Source: FEN-33 sp963768775
GTDB lineage: Archaea; Thermoplasmatota; Thermoplasmata; Methanomassiliicoccales; UBA472
NCBI GenBank assembly: GCA_963768775.1
Contig: CAVYIY010000007.1
Location: 62,001 to 126,000, forward strand
DNA: 64,000 bases
Direction: 5' to 3'
In this document: positions 55,316 to 64,000 of the stretch, one piece after another
Layout: every line of letters begins with the position of its first letter
Position numbering within the stretch: the stretch's first letter is position 1
Notes under the pieces: generated by a model
Told to the model about the DNA's origin: nothing
Seen by the model: the letters and a program-made list of their open reading frames with translations, nothing else
Databases searched by the model: none
Made by a program: the position numbers and the translations under genes

Positions 55316-55498
55316 TTAGAATCGGTCCTTCGGCTTGTGCTTCTGGAAGCAGTCCCTGCAATATACAGGCCTGCCCTCTGTCGGCTTGAAAGGTACCTGA
55401 GTTTGTGCTCCGCAGTCGGAGCAGGTTACGTCGTGCATCTCGCGTGGTCCATCGTTTCTTGGGCGACCGTAGCCGCCCGATCTCTCTTTTCCGTACAT
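55316..55498 (-). CDS. CxxCx17CxxC zinc-ribbon small protein
   Basis: 60 aa. Gly/Arg-rich N-terminus, then VTCSDCGAQTQVPFKPTEGRPVYCRDCFQKHKPKDRF: two CxxC pairs 17-18 residues apart. This compact ribbon type is widespread in archaea and anaerobes (putative nucleic-acid binding; sometimes grouped with rRNA/translation factors). Abundant Lys/Arg supports RNA contact. Single gene. Confidence 0.88.
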   Translation of the reverse strand: MYGKERSGGYGRPRNDGPREMHDVTCSDCGAQTQVPFKPTEGRPVYCRDCFQKHKPKDRF

Positions 55499-55785
55499 AT
55501 TACTAATCTACCTACTGTTGTTTGAAATCCCAAAAATCCTTTCGAACCCTTGTGATTGACTAGCCATAGATTTCTAGTTAATAAAGGCAACGGTTGCAGG
55601 AGTGCATTTTCGGAGTAATGCCCTCCTTTCTAATGCCAGCTCACGCTCGACGCTTCCCAGGGACAATGGCGCACAAGAGGCCCGAACTACAGCAATTAGG
55701 TCAATCTCATCCGATGCCAGTGACTTTGGCGGAGGCAAGCATTAAGAGCCCCTAATGCATGAATCAGACATCCAGGGGGAAGCTG
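55499..55785. other. A+T-rich divergent spacer
   Basis: 287 bp between the zinc-ribbon gene and the flavodoxin gene. A+T-rich in its first half, no coding pattern, tRNA or repeat recognised. Holds promoters of both flanking genes. Confidence 0.45.
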
Positions 55786-56256
55786 ATGAAGATCTTGGTG
55801 GTATTCGACTCGGTCTCGGCAACGAAGATGACGGAGAAGGTCGCAAAGGCCATCGCAGAGGCGATGAGGGCCAATGGGGCGGACGCTGACTGCCTCTTCT
55901 GCAAGGATGTCAATCCAATCTCAGTCAAGGGCTATGATTGCCTGGTAGTCGGTTCACCCACCATGGCGTGGAAGCCGACCAAGGAGATAATGCAGTTCCT
56001 CGGCAACCTGCCAAGCGCATCGGTCAAAGGCAAATCGGCGGCAGCCTTCGACACCCAGATACAGATGCGGATTAGTGGCAACGCAACCAAGGCCATCGAG
56101 GCCAAGCTTACCGAGCTGGGATTAAAGCTGGTTTCGCCCCCGCTCATCTCCTACGTGGAGGGCAAAACAGACCGCTACCAAATGAAGGAAGGCGAGCTGG
56201 AGAAGGCAAAGGCTTGGGCGGTGGACCTGGCGAAGGTGCTGTCGAAGGCAATTTGA
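55786..56256 (+). CDS. Flavodoxin-like protein
   Basis: 156 aa. MKILVVFDSVSATKMTEKVAKAIAEAMRANG (FMN phosphate loop) and VVGSPTMAWKPTKEIMQFLG (isoalloxazine-contact loop), KGKSAAAFDTQIQ, C-terminal helix EGELEKAKAWAVDLAKVL. AGGGGGAAG precedes ATG 55786, so the upstream ATG at 55759 is not chosen. An intact paralogue of the disrupted gene at 49118. Electron carrier in anaerobic metabolism. Confidence 0.9.
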   Translation: MKILVVFDSVSATKMTEKVAKAIAEAMRANGADADCLFCKDVNPISVKGYDCLVVGSPTMAWKPTKEIMQFLGNLPSASVKGKSAAAFDTQIQMRISGNATKAIEAKLTELGLKLVSPPLISYVEGKTDRYQMKEGELEKAKAWAVDLAKVLSKAI

Positions 56257-56385
56257 TGCGCAGAATTCTTCTAGCCACGGCCGACTCAAGGCGTGGCCAT
56301 TCTTCGAAGCACTCCTGAATCCGTTGAGCCCGCGCAAGATAAATGTAAGTCAGACGACGCTTTATCGCTCTTGGAAAGGAGTCTC

Positions 56386-57247
56386 ATGCTCATCGATGCC
56401 GGCAAGCTTTCGAAGGACATGCTTAAGGATGAAGTCGCGATAGTCACCGGAGGCGGACGCGGCATCGGTTACGAGGCGGCCCGAAGCCTGCTTTGGCTGG
56501 GAGCTAAGGTAATCGTTGCCGAAATCGATGAGCAGACCGGCAAGAACGCCGCCTTGGAGCTAAGCTAAGGAATTCGGCCTTGGGCGAGCGATATTTGTCA
56601 AGACGGACGTCGGGGACGAAGGGGAAGTGAAGAGGTTGAGGCAGGCAGCGCTCGCCGAGTTCGGGAAGGTGGACGTCGTCCTCAACAATGCAACCATCTT
56701 TCCCATGGGCGCGGTGAAGGACGTCCCCATCGCCTCCTGGGACAAGAGCTACCACGTGAACCTTCGCGGCCCAGTCCTCCTGGCCCTTGCCTTCCTGCCC
56801 GACATGATCGCAAGGAAGCATGGCATCTTCGTCTGCGTCTCGTCTTCGGGGGCAGCGCCGTTCATGGGGGCGTACGAGGTCTTCAAGACCTCCCAGGTGG
56901 AGCTGTCAAACACCGTCAGCGCCGAGGTCGAAGGCACTGGCGTCATCGCATTCACCATCGGGCCAGGGATCGTGCCCACCCCGGGATTCCTAGCGGGTAG
57001 TGGGGAGGTGGCCTCTTACATGGGTATGACTACGGAACAGCTGCTCAAAATGAACGAAGCGGTTCTCCTGACGCCAGAAGCCGCAGGGGTGGGATTCGCT
57101 GGCGCAATCGCGCTCGCCTCAAAGTATCATGGCAAGGAGATCAGCTCGATCCAGGTGCTGAAGGATATCGGGATCTCGCTGGTTGAACTTCAGAGGATAA
57201 AAGCATCCCCGCCTTCGACTCCATCCGCGCTTTGGAATTCCACATGA
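56386..57247 (+). CDS. Short-chain dehydrogenase/reductase, frame-disrupted
   Basis: VAIVTGGGRGIGYEAARSLLWLGAKVIVAEID (TGxxxGxG cofactor loop), NNAT, catalytic Ser in VCVSSSGAAP and the YxxxK pair in GAYEVFKTSQ. The frame stops at TAA (56566-56568); removing one T gives ELSKEFGLGRAIFVKTDVGDEG and continues to 57247, 286 residues. One +1 shift only. GGAAAGGA stands before ATG 56386. The next gene starts inside its stop codon (ATGA). Confidence 0.82.
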
Positions 57248-57579
57248 AGGTCCTGACAACTTATCAAGAGCAGTCAGAGGGGTGGAAGAAGCGCAACCTA
57301 TTCGAGCGCCAGTGGGTCTATCGGGACTTCAAGAAGCAGACCGGAAAATCGGTCGATGAGATGCTTGCGGATCTGGAGAATCTTGAGAAGCACATATCAA
57401 AGCAGAATGTAACGGAGGAAATGACCAGGCCGTTTACCGACCTCGCTGCATTCTGCCACCACCAACAGGACCTGCTCCGGGGATTCGAGAAGGACCCAAA
57501 GAAGCTCGAAACGAACCTGAAGGCGATCGATTCCTGGATAGAGGATATCTCGGCTCTCATCAAGCTCATCGACGGATAG
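57244..57579 (+). CDS. Hypothetical helical protein, coupled to the SDR gene
   Basis: 111 aa. Charged and helical (RNLFERQWVYRDFKKQTGKSVDEMLADLENLEKHISKQNVTEEMTRPFTDLAAFCHHQQDLLRGFEKDPKKL), coiled-coil-like. ATG 57244 overlaps the SDR stop by 4 nt; a TTG at 57232 is longer. No family recognised. Probably co-translated with the dehydrogenase. Confidence 0.6.
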   Translation: MKVLTTYQEQSEGWKKRNLFERQWVYRDFKKQTGKSVDEMLADLENLEKHISKQNVTEEMTRPFTDLAAFCHHQQDLLRGFEKDPKKLETNLKAIDSWIEDISALIKLIDG

Positions 57580-57650
57580 TCGTTCGAGATTCCGTCTTCC
57601 GCACGCAGACATATACGAGAAATAGAAGGAAAACGCTCCTCATCACAGAA

Positions 57651-59939
57651 GTGATCACCGTGAAAATGGGGATCGTCTCGGTCTTTGTCATGGCGATGAT
57701 GACATGCGCCATCATACCGGCATCCATCTCCATGCAGGCTACGCCACCGACATCCGATGGTCAGAATCTGGAATGGATCTCCCATGAGGTCTACAGCCCA
57801 ATGGCTTGGGGGAAGACCTCCCTGGCCGTGGACAACCAGGGCAAGGAGCATATTGCATTTTGGGATACCGCCACCTACAATCTCATTTATGCTACCAATG
57901 CCCGAGGATCGTGGACCTGGAGCGTGGTCGACAGTTCATGGAATACCACAGGCGAGGCGATGGTCGCGCTAGACAGCTCAGGGAGCCCGCATCTGGTCTA
58001 TACCATCCCTGGTAATCCGGCCACATATAATTCCACGTTGAGATATGCTAACCGTGTCAACGGCAACTGGAACATAACCGATATCGTAGAGGGCGAAATC
58101 TCATGGGGTAATGACATGACCATGGACCTGAACGACAAGGTCCACATCGCCTACACGGAATACATCCGCTCCTCGGATCGTTTCGATGTGGTCTATTGCA
58201 CCGATTCGAACGGAGCTTGGGCCGAGACCGTAGTTGGCCAAGCTGATGGTCCCACAGTCTCAATCGCTGCCGATCACCAAGGGAAAGCGTACATCAGCTA
58301 TTCGTCGCCGCCCAACGGAGTGCTAATGCTGGCCACGAACTCGAATGGCAGCTGGGCCAACAAGATAATCGATGACCAATCTCTGACCCTCGGCTTCTAC
58401 TCGTCCATAGCCGTCGATCCGCTTGGCACAGTCCATATCAGCTATGTGGACTACAATTCCCAAGGCAAGCTCAAATATGCAACGAATCCAACGGGCAATT
58501 GGACCTGCGAATACATCGATACCGAATCGTACATCAATTCCCCGACCTCTCTGGCAGTGGATTCCGAGCAGCGGGCGCACATCACTTATTTCGATTGGTT
58601 CCACAGCGAGGTGAAATACGCCACCAACAAGAACGGGAGCTGGGAAATATCCGTTCCCGTTCAGGCGTCAGAGTCAGGGCATGGTCCGAGCCTCGCGCTG
58701 GACGCAAACGACATGCCGCACATCAGCTACGTGTCCACTTCGCATTCGCAAGCCGCATGCACGGTCCTGACACTCCCCCATCCTGTTCCAACCTACCATG
58801 TGAGCGAGCCTTCCGCAAGTGTCTCCTGGAGAATCGGCGAGACCCATAGGATACAGTGGGAGAGCGCCGATACTGGGCCATTAATCAAGCTGGACCTTTG
58901 CCTTCCGGGAACGCAGCCAGAAGGATGGGCTGGCCCGGTGAGCGTCCTTGTCATCAATGGGGCATTTGACAACATCGGCTATTACGATTGGACGGTTCCG
59001 GATATCATGCCAAGCAACGCCTACCAGATAATGGTGAGCGATGCCGCGGACAATTCCACGTTCGCCTACAGCGGCGAATTCAATATCAAGGCCCCGAAGT
59101 TACCGGACGTTACCGGGGTCGTTTGCACGCAGCTGGACTACCCAATTTCAGGAGCGCAGATCCTGATCGACGACCTCGGTTCCATCACCAGCGAGCAGAA
59201 TGGCTATTTCATCGTCGAGCTAAGCAAAGGGGAGCATAGCTTGACGTTCTCGGCGGAGGGATTCGACTCTCTGACGACTCAAATCACTGTGGGAAATGTC
59301 ACCACATTAGACCTGGGGAAAATCCAATTGACGGTGAACAACTCGGCGATGCACCTGGTCACCTATCATCACGGAACAGATTTCTCGATGTTGATCCCGG
59401 AATCCTGGGAACTGGCACAGGACGTTAGCATCGGGGGTGGCAGATTCGCACTGGTCCTTAACGGCAGCACTAATTGGGCGGTGAGAACCAACATTAATGT
59501 TCAGACCGCCCTGGACCCATCCGCGCAGGGAACATCCTCTTACCTGTGGAACTTGGCCAACAATACCATACAGGGTTTGCAGCAAGGCGGCTACTCAGCT
59601 TCCATTTTCGGGAGCCCCAAATTCCTAACGATATCGGATCATCCGGCCATGATCTACTCAATCAAGTACGAAGGAAGCGGCTTGATGCAGGAGCAGGCAT
59701 TGGTGATCGACGCAGGGTCCCATAGAGGATGGGTAATTACCTTCACAACTTCCCAGTCAGAATATCCCACCTATAGACCGACGTTCGACCAGATCGCCTT
59801 GAGCCTTCAGGTTTCTGACGCTTCATCGAACGGTTACATCGATCCGGTCAGCCTAGCAGTATTGATCGGGATGGTTGCCGGCCTTGGTGTTCTGGTGATC
59901 TCCTTCAGGATTAGAGAAAGAGCGGGCTCCAAACGATGA
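57651..59939 (+). CDS. Secreted, membrane-anchored beta-propeller protein
   Basis: 762 aa. A Sec-type signal (~1-28) is followed by seven ~50-residue repeats of the form SLAVDSxGxxHIxYxD...LxYATNxNGSW (about 50-380), predicting a seven-bladed propeller. Then comes a PSASVSWRIGETHRIQWES Ser/Thr-type beta-sandwich, a carboxypeptidase-regulatory-like domain (VTGVVCTQLDYPISGAQILIDDLGSITSEQNGYFIVELSKGEHSLTFSAEGFDS), another domain, and one C-terminal TM (about 735-755) with a basic end. Exported surface protein. GTG 57651 or ATG 57666. Function unknown. Confidence 0.85.
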   Translation: MITVKMGIVSVFVMAMMTCAIIPASISMQATPPTSDGQNLEWISHEVYSPMAWGKTSLAVDNQGKEHIAFWDTATYNLIYATNARGSWTWSVVDSSWNTTGEAMVALDSSGSPHLVYTIPGNPATYNSTLRYANRVNGNWNITDIVEGEISWGNDMTMDLNDKVHIAYTEYIRSSDRFDVVYCTDSNGAWAETVVGQADGPTVSIAADHQGKAYISYSSPPNGVLMLATNSNGSWANKIIDDQSLTLGFYSSIAVDPLGTVHISYVDYNSQGKLKYATNPTGNWTCEYIDTESYINSPTSLAVDSEQRAHITYFDWFHSEVKYATNKNGSWEISVPVQASESGHGPSLALDANDMPHISYVSTSHSQAACTVLTLPHPVPTYHVSEPSASVSWRIGETHRIQWESADTGPLIKLDLCLPGTQPEGWAGPVSVLVINGAFDNIGYYDWTVPDIMPSNAYQIMVSDAADNSTFAYSGEFNIKAPKLPDVTGVVCTQLDYPISGAQILIDDLGSITSEQNGYFIVELSKGEHSLTFSAEGFDSLTTQITVGNVTTLDLGKIQLTVNNSAMHLVTYHHGTDFSMLIPESWELAQDVSIGGGRFALVLNGSTNWAVRTNINVQTALDPSAQGTSSYLWNLANNTIQGLQQGGYSASIFGSPKFLTISDHPAMIYSIKYEGSGLMQEQALVIDAGSHRGWVITFTTSQSEYPTYRPTFDQIALSLQVSDASSNGYIDPVSLAVLIGMVAGLGVLVISFRIRERAGSKR

Positions 59940-60016
59940 GCCCTTCCGAATCTCGTGGTGCTCATATAACTATATCGATGACGAGCAATCGTTTATCAAT
60001 CAAGGAGGGGCAACAA

Positions 60017-60160
60017 GTGGAAGAGGAGGAGAAGAAGGGAAAGGCGGAGGAAACCGTCGAAAAGACCGGTGAAGTGATAGGAAAGGGCGTCGGCAAGGGC
60101 GTCGACATCACTAAGGGATTCGGAAAGGGATTGAAGAAGGGGTTCAAGAAGGAAGAGTAG
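60017..60160 (+). CDS. Small Lys/Gly-repeat protein
   Basis: 47 aa from GTG 60017, preceded by AAGGAGGGG at 60003, a strong and well-spaced ribosome-binding site (hence not the longer frame from 59936). Glu/Lys-rich start, then imperfect GKGVxKG repeats (IGKGVGKGVDITKGFGKGLKKGFKK). Amphipathic and very basic at the end. No family recognised. Follows the propeller gene. Confidence 0.55.
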   Translation: MEEEEKKGKAEETVEKTGEVIGKGVGKGVDITKGFGKGLKKGFKKEE

Positions 60161-60359
60161 GCCCGAACCATCTAATTTGTGACTGGCCAAACCTCTTCAT
60201 TCCCCTAATTTTTCCGAGGAATTGCATGAACTGGCCAGCGATGGCAAGCTCATATCTCACATTAGCAAGCAGCCCATCGTGTGGCCCTTCTTGCGGACCG
60301 AGAATTGCTTGGGCAAGCTCTAAGTATCAGCCGCTCAAGAGTCGGTGATCGGTGGCAAA

Positions 60360-60761
60360 ATGGCCAAGGGAAAGGTTTCGCACTTCGAGATACCGGTAGA
60401 TAAGATGGAACGCGCCAAGAAATTCTATGCCAGCGCTTTCGACTGGGCAATCCAGACGGTGCCTGGCGCTGCGCCAGGCCAGGACTATATCATGGCGCAG
60501 ACCGGAAAGACCGACGAGCGCGGCATGATCCAGGAGAATGGAGTGATCAATGGCGGCATCGTGAACCGCATGGGTCCAATAAAGCACCCGATCATCACCA
60601 TCGTAGTGGAGGACATAGACCAGGCGATCAAAGATGTCAAGAAAGCCGGCGGCAAGATCTCCATGCCCAAGACAGCTATGGCGGACATGGGCCTGTATGC
60701 CTACTTCGAAGACACCGAAGGAAACACCCTAGGTCTCTGGCAAGCCACCAGACCGATGTGA
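60360..60761 (+). CDS. VOC-superfamily protein (glyoxalase-like)
   Basis: 133 aa. KGKVSHFEIPVDKMERAKKFYASAFDW, PIITIVVEDIDQAIKDVKKAGGKISMPKTAM and YAYFEDTEGNTLGLWQA fit the YcgE/glyoxalase VOC subgroup. ATG 60360 is chosen; GTG 60345 is longer. No metal-site prediction possible. Single gene. Confidence 0.9.
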   Translation: MAKGKVSHFEIPVDKMERAKKFYASAFDWAIQTVPGAAPGQDYIMAQTGKTDERGMIQENGVINGGIVNRMGPIKHPIITIVVEDIDQAIKDVKKAGGKISMPKTAMADMGLYAYFEDTEGNTLGLWQATRPM

Positions 60762-60919
60762 TGGCAGCCCTGAGTCCTGCGCGAATGGCAATACTGCTTG
60801 ATCGTGCATTCGCCTTGAGCCACTTTAGCTAGAGCGCTCGACAAATCATGTTAATAGTATCACGAATTCGTCCCCCGACATATCGTCAGAAGATTGAATC
60901 TGGAAATCCAAAGTGGAGT

Positions 60920-61066
60920 CTAATAACCCGAGCCGCCGCCTCCACCGCCACCTAGCAGTCCAGGGTACGCGATAAGAATCGCTGCGATGATTACGATAAT
61001 GACAACCACTATCGCGATTATAATCCACTTGCTCAAGCCCGATCTGTCCGTTTGAATTCTCTTCAT
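60920..61066 (-). CDS. Small single-TM protein with Gly-rich tail
   Basis: 48 aa from ATG 61066: MKRIQTDRSGLSKW, a 24-residue Ile/Val-rich TM segment, then GLLGGGGGGGSGY. GAGAGG precedes the start. Resembles the short membrane proteins common in archaeal genomes. No role known. Confidence 0.5.
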   Translation of the reverse strand: MKRIQTDRSGLSKWIIIAIVVVIIVIIAAILIAYPGLLGGGGGGGSGY

Positions 61067-61117
61067 TCTTATCGCCTCTCCCATCCAATAAAAAGATGTC
61101 AAGAGGTGAGTAATCAA

Positions 61118-61407
61118 TATTGCGGTTCGTTGCTCTTGGCCCTTGTTAATCCAGATCGAACACTTACTTCAACACGCTTGTGAATTGCAATAATTCCTTC
61201 TGATCTGGTTTTCGAGGAAAGACGAACACTTATCTGGACGAATTATGACAGAACCATAGCCCTAATTCTGATCAGGTGCGGTCCTCCTAGTCTGAATTCG
61301 CAAGGTCGGGTGTCGCCACATTCGGCACCAATTCAATCGGATGCTATCCTCAAATACATGCTGAACTGGTTCATCTATTCGGATTCCACCTATGGAGAAG
61401 TGAACGA
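61118..61407. other. Intergenic region before the P-type ATPase gene
   Basis: 290 bp. Contains a repeated CGAACACTTAyct box (61157-61169 and 61223-61235) and a 7-bp inverted repeat CCAGATC (61151-61157) / GATCTGG (61202-61208). The A+T content is raised. It could be the control region of the Mg-type ATPase; no known riboswitch pattern was recognised. Confidence 0.4.
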
Positions 61408-63936
61408 GTGGATGAGAGCGGGCTGCAATTCTGGTCTGAAAGTGAATCCGACTTGCTAGTCTCTTTGAAGACCGACCGGAAGAGCGGATTAACTAAGGAT
61501 GAAGCCCGACAAAGGCTGTCCGTATATGGGCCTAATTCGCTCAAGGCCAAAAGAAAGGTAGGTCCCATAAACCTTCTCCTGAACCAGTTCAAAAGCCCGC
61601 TTATAATCATACTGCTGATCGCAGCTGTCATTTCGGCTTTCTTGGCAGACACAACCGATGCCATCATCATTATCTCAATCGTTATGGTCAGCGGACTTCT
61701 GGGCTTCTGGCAGGAAAGAAAGGCCACCGACGAAGTTGCAAAACTGCTTTCCATGGTCCAAACCAAGGCATCCGTAATCCGAGACAGCGCAGAGATAATC
61801 GTGCCAATGGAAGAAATGGTGCCAGGCGACATTCTTACCTTGGCCGCGGGGGACATCATCCCGGGGGACTCCCGCATCCTTGAGTCCACCGATTTGTTCG
61901 TCGATGAAGCCACGTTGACCGGAGAAACCTACCCCATTGAAAAATTGGAGGGTCATCTGGATCCAGAGACGACGCTCAATAAGAGAAGCAACTCGTTATT
62001 CATGGGCACGCACGTTGTCAGTGGCACAGCGACGGCACTTGTGGTCCGTACCGGTCGATCAACTGAGTTTGGAAAGGTGTCCGACTCGCTGCGACTTCGA
62101 TCACCGGAGACAGAGTTCGAGGCTGGCATTAGCCGCTTTGGCTTCATGCTAATGGAGATCACCCTGGTCCTAGTGATCATTATCTTCGCCATCAATGTGG
62201 TGCTTCAGAAGCCTATCCTCCAATCGTTCCTTTTCTCATTGGCGCTGGCGGTCGGGCTCACGCCGCAACTGCTCCCTGCGATAGTCAGCATTAATCTGGC
62301 CCATGGTGCCAGGAAGATGGCAGAGTCCAAGGTCGTCGTGAAACGCCTTGCCTCGATCGAAAATTTCGGCAGCATGAATGTGCTCTGCTCGGACAAGACT
62401 GGTACCCTCACCCAAGCGATAGTGAACCTTCAAGGGACGGTCGACAGCCAAGGGAAGGAAAGCGGCAAGGTTCGTTTATTGGCCAGTTTGAACTCTCACT
62501 ATCAGACCGGCTTTCTCAACCCCATAGATGAGGCCATCCGCAAGGCAGTACCGCTCGACCAGGACCACTATAAGAAACTGGACGAAGTCCCGTACGATTT
62601 CATTCGCAAGCGGTTGAGCGTCCTTGTCCGCACTAAGGAGGGGCAGAACCTGATGATCAGCAAGGGCGCCTACAGGAATGTCCTTGATGCATGCACCAAA
62701 GCGGAGGATGCGGAGGGGATTGTTGCGGACATCCGGGCCGCGGAGCCAGGAATCCAACGATTGTTCGAAGACCTAGGCAAAAAAGGATACAGGGTGCTGG
62801 GGCTCGCCTACAAGGACACGGGGGATATGGACAGGATCACAAAGGAGTCAGAAAAGGATATGGTCTTCCTTGGCCTCGTCGTATTGTTCGATCCGCCCAA
62901 ACCCGGACTGGAGCAGACCCTCGGCGAGCTCAGACGTCTTGGCGTCAATCTGAAGGTCATCACCGGGGACAATGCGGTTGTGGCAAAGGCCGTAACGGAC
63001 CAAGTGGGGATCAAAGACGCGAGAGTGCTCACTGGCCAGGAATTGCGGCAGATAAGCAATGAGGCTCTTTTGATACAAGTGAACGCGGTTGACATCTTCG
63101 CCGAACTAGAACCGAATCAGAAGGAGCGCATCATACTCGCCCTCAAGAAGAGCGGCAACGTGGTCGGCTACATGGGGGATGGGATCAACGATGCATCCGC
63201 CCTTCACGCAGCGGACGTGGGCATTTCCGTGGAAAGCGGGGTTGACGTGGCCAAGGAGGCAGCGGACATCGTGCTCTTGGAGAAAGACCTCGGAGTGCTT
63301 TTAGACGGGGTGAGAGAGGGCAGGTCGACGTTTGCCAACACCATGAAGTATGTCTTCATGGCGACCAGCGCGAACTTCGGTAACATGTTCAGCATGGCCG
63401 GAGCTTCGCTGTTCTTGAACTTCCTCCCTCTGCTGCCTAAGCAGGTCCTCCTCACTAACCTGCTGACCGATCTCCCGGAGACCACGATCGCCAGGGATAA
63501 CGTCGACCCCGAGATGGTGGAACGGCCGAGGCGTTGGAACATGGCGTTCATCCGCAGGTTCATGCTGGTCTTCGGCCTGATCAGCTCCATCTTCGACTAT
63601 GTCACATTCGGCGCCCTGATCTTCATTCTCGGAACCTCGGAGGCCCAGTTCCAGACTGGATGGTTCGTTGAATCCGTCATATCAGCAGCGATCATCGTGC
63701 TGGTCATTCGTACGCGCCGTCCTTTCTTGAGGAGTCGACCAGGCAAGTATCTGCTCGCGGCCACATTGATCGTCGCGCTCGTGACGCTGACCCTGCCCTA
63801 TGTCACGCCATTCGATCTCTTCGGCTTCCAGTCTCTGCCTCTGGAGTTCTTGGGATTAATGGGCCTCATCGTAATCGGTTACATTGCCAGCGACGAACTG
63901 GCCAAACATATTTTCTATGTCCACATGAAGTATTGA
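61408..63936 (+). CDS. P-type ATPase, MgtA-like cation transporter
   Basis: 842 aa. FWSESESDLLVSLKTDRKSGLTKDEARQRLSVYGPN start, TGET (TLTGETYPIEK) actuator loop, phosphorylated Asp 329 in CSDKTGTLT, GDGINDASALHAADVGIS hinge, and C-terminal TM segments with FLPLLPKQVLLTNLLTDLPETTIARDNVDPEMVERPRRWN, which is the MgtA/MgtB hallmark. About ten TM helices. Likely Mg2+ import. GTG start preceded by GGAGAAGTGA. Last gene of the window; the 64 bp after it are non-coding. Confidence 0.93.
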   Translation: MDESGLQFWSESESDLLVSLKTDRKSGLTKDEARQRLSVYGPNSLKAKRKVGPINLLLNQFKSPLIIILLIAAVISAFLADTTDAIIIISIVMVSGLLGFWQERKATDEVAKLLSMVQTKASVIRDSAEIIVPMEEMVPGDILTLAAGDIIPGDSRILESTDLFVDEATLTGETYPIEKLEGHLDPETTLNKRSNSLFMGTHVVSGTATALVVRTGRSTEFGKVSDSLRLRSPETEFEAGISRFGFMLMEITLVLVIIIFAINVVLQKPILQSFLFSLALAVGLTPQLLPAIVSINLAHGARKMAESKVVVKRLASIENFGSMNVLCSDKTGTLTQAIVNLQGTVDSQGKESGKVRLLASLNSHYQTGFLNPIDEAIRKAVPLDQDHYKKLDEVPYDFIRKRLSVLVRTKEGQNLMISKGAYRNVLDACTKAEDAEGIVADIRAAEPGIQRLFEDLGKKGYRVLGLAYKDTGDMDRITKESEKDMVFLGLVVLFDPPKPGLEQTLGELRRLGVNLKVITGDNAVVAKAVTDQVGIKDARVLTGQELRQISNEALLIQVNAVDIFAELEPNQKERIILALKKSGNVVGYMGDGINDASALHAADVGISVESGVDVAKEAADIVLLEKDLGVLLDGVREGRSTFANTMKYVFMATSANFGNMFSMAGASLFLNFLPLLPKQVLLTNLLTDLPETTIARDNVDPEMVERPRRWNMAFIRRFMLVFGLISSIFDYVTFGALIFILGTSEAQFQTGWFVESVISAAIIVLVIRTRRPFLRSRPGKYLLAATLIVALVTLTLPYVTPFDLFGFQSLPLEFLGLMGLIVIGYIASDELAKHIFYVHMKY

Positions 63937-64000
63937 TGTTGCGGACAGATTCCGCTGGAAACCATTAGGCCCGTCGGATTAACTCGGGCGCGAATCAGCT

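Noticed and set aside
1..64000. tRNA, rRNA, CRISPR arrays, insertion sequences
   Set aside because: No cloverleaf-like pattern, long conserved RNA block, regularly spaced repeat or transposase motif was found in the intergenic spaces.

Overview
The window reads as a chromosomal piece of a moderately GC-rich archaeon. The archaeal markers are a type II glyceraldehyde-3-phosphate dehydrogenase, an archaeal-style phosphoglycerate kinase, archease, a mevalonate-pathway decarboxylase, an EhaR-like HAD protein, an FprA-type F420H2 oxidase, DUF1638 proteins and TATA-like A+T boxes before several genes. Together with hgcAB they point to Thermoplasmatota, most likely the Methanomassiliicoccales or a close relative. 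That placement is inference; there is no rRNA gene here to settle it. No tRNA, rRNA, CRISPR array, transposase or prophage was recognised.

Layout. 1-4.3 kb: lysine biosynthesis (lysC-lysA-dapF-dapL) in overlapping order on +. 4.3-7.0 kb: pgk, gap and a small membrane protein on -. 7.3-10.2 kb: a radical SAM protein converging on a UbiA prenyltransferase, an unknown protein and a VOC protein. 10.4-13.3 kb: branched-chain amino acid genes ilvB and ilvC, both broken by single-base frame changes, with a strong hairpin before ilvB and a perfect palindrome before ilvC. 13.4-16.6 kb: DUF1638, LOG, cyclophilin-like, GHMP-like and msrB genes. 16.6-21.4 kb: pmbA/tldD/Xaa-Pro peptidase run and aspartate dehydrogenase on -. 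21.4-28 kb: archease and an isoprenoid decarboxylase, an A+T-rich scar with a truncated ABC gene, a PurN-like protein with EhaR-like HAD, CBS protein, a COG0523 GTPase with a His-rich partner, and a DNA glycosylase.

28-35 kb: an ACT protein with phenylacetate-CoA ligase, a GNAT, then an AbrB-hgcA-hgcB operon (mercury methylation), then proA-proB. 35-45 kb: universal stress protein, response regulator, a two-gene ABC-2 exporter, a sulfur/Fe-S operon (tusA-dsrE-iscS-iscU) and a MacB-like ABC pair. 45-47 kb: FprA and an AdoMet decarboxylase-like gene. 47-52.7 kb: a stretch in which almost every gene (DUF1638 remnant, PurN-like, unknown, flavodoxin, TMEM175-like, membrane protein, asnA) is broken by indels or an in-frame TAG. 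52.8-64 kb: APC permease, nitroreductase, zinc-ribbon protein, flavodoxin, a frame-disrupted SDR, a large secreted beta-propeller protein, small proteins, a VOC protein and an MgtA-like P-type ATPase.

The two items most worth attention are the complete hgc operon with all signature residues, and the clustered single-base frame changes. In ilvB/ilvC all six shifts go the same way (+1), and removing them restores 560- and 329-residue proteins of normal family length. A sequence or assembly artefact is the leading explanation there, although decay or recoding cannot be excluded from sequence alone.
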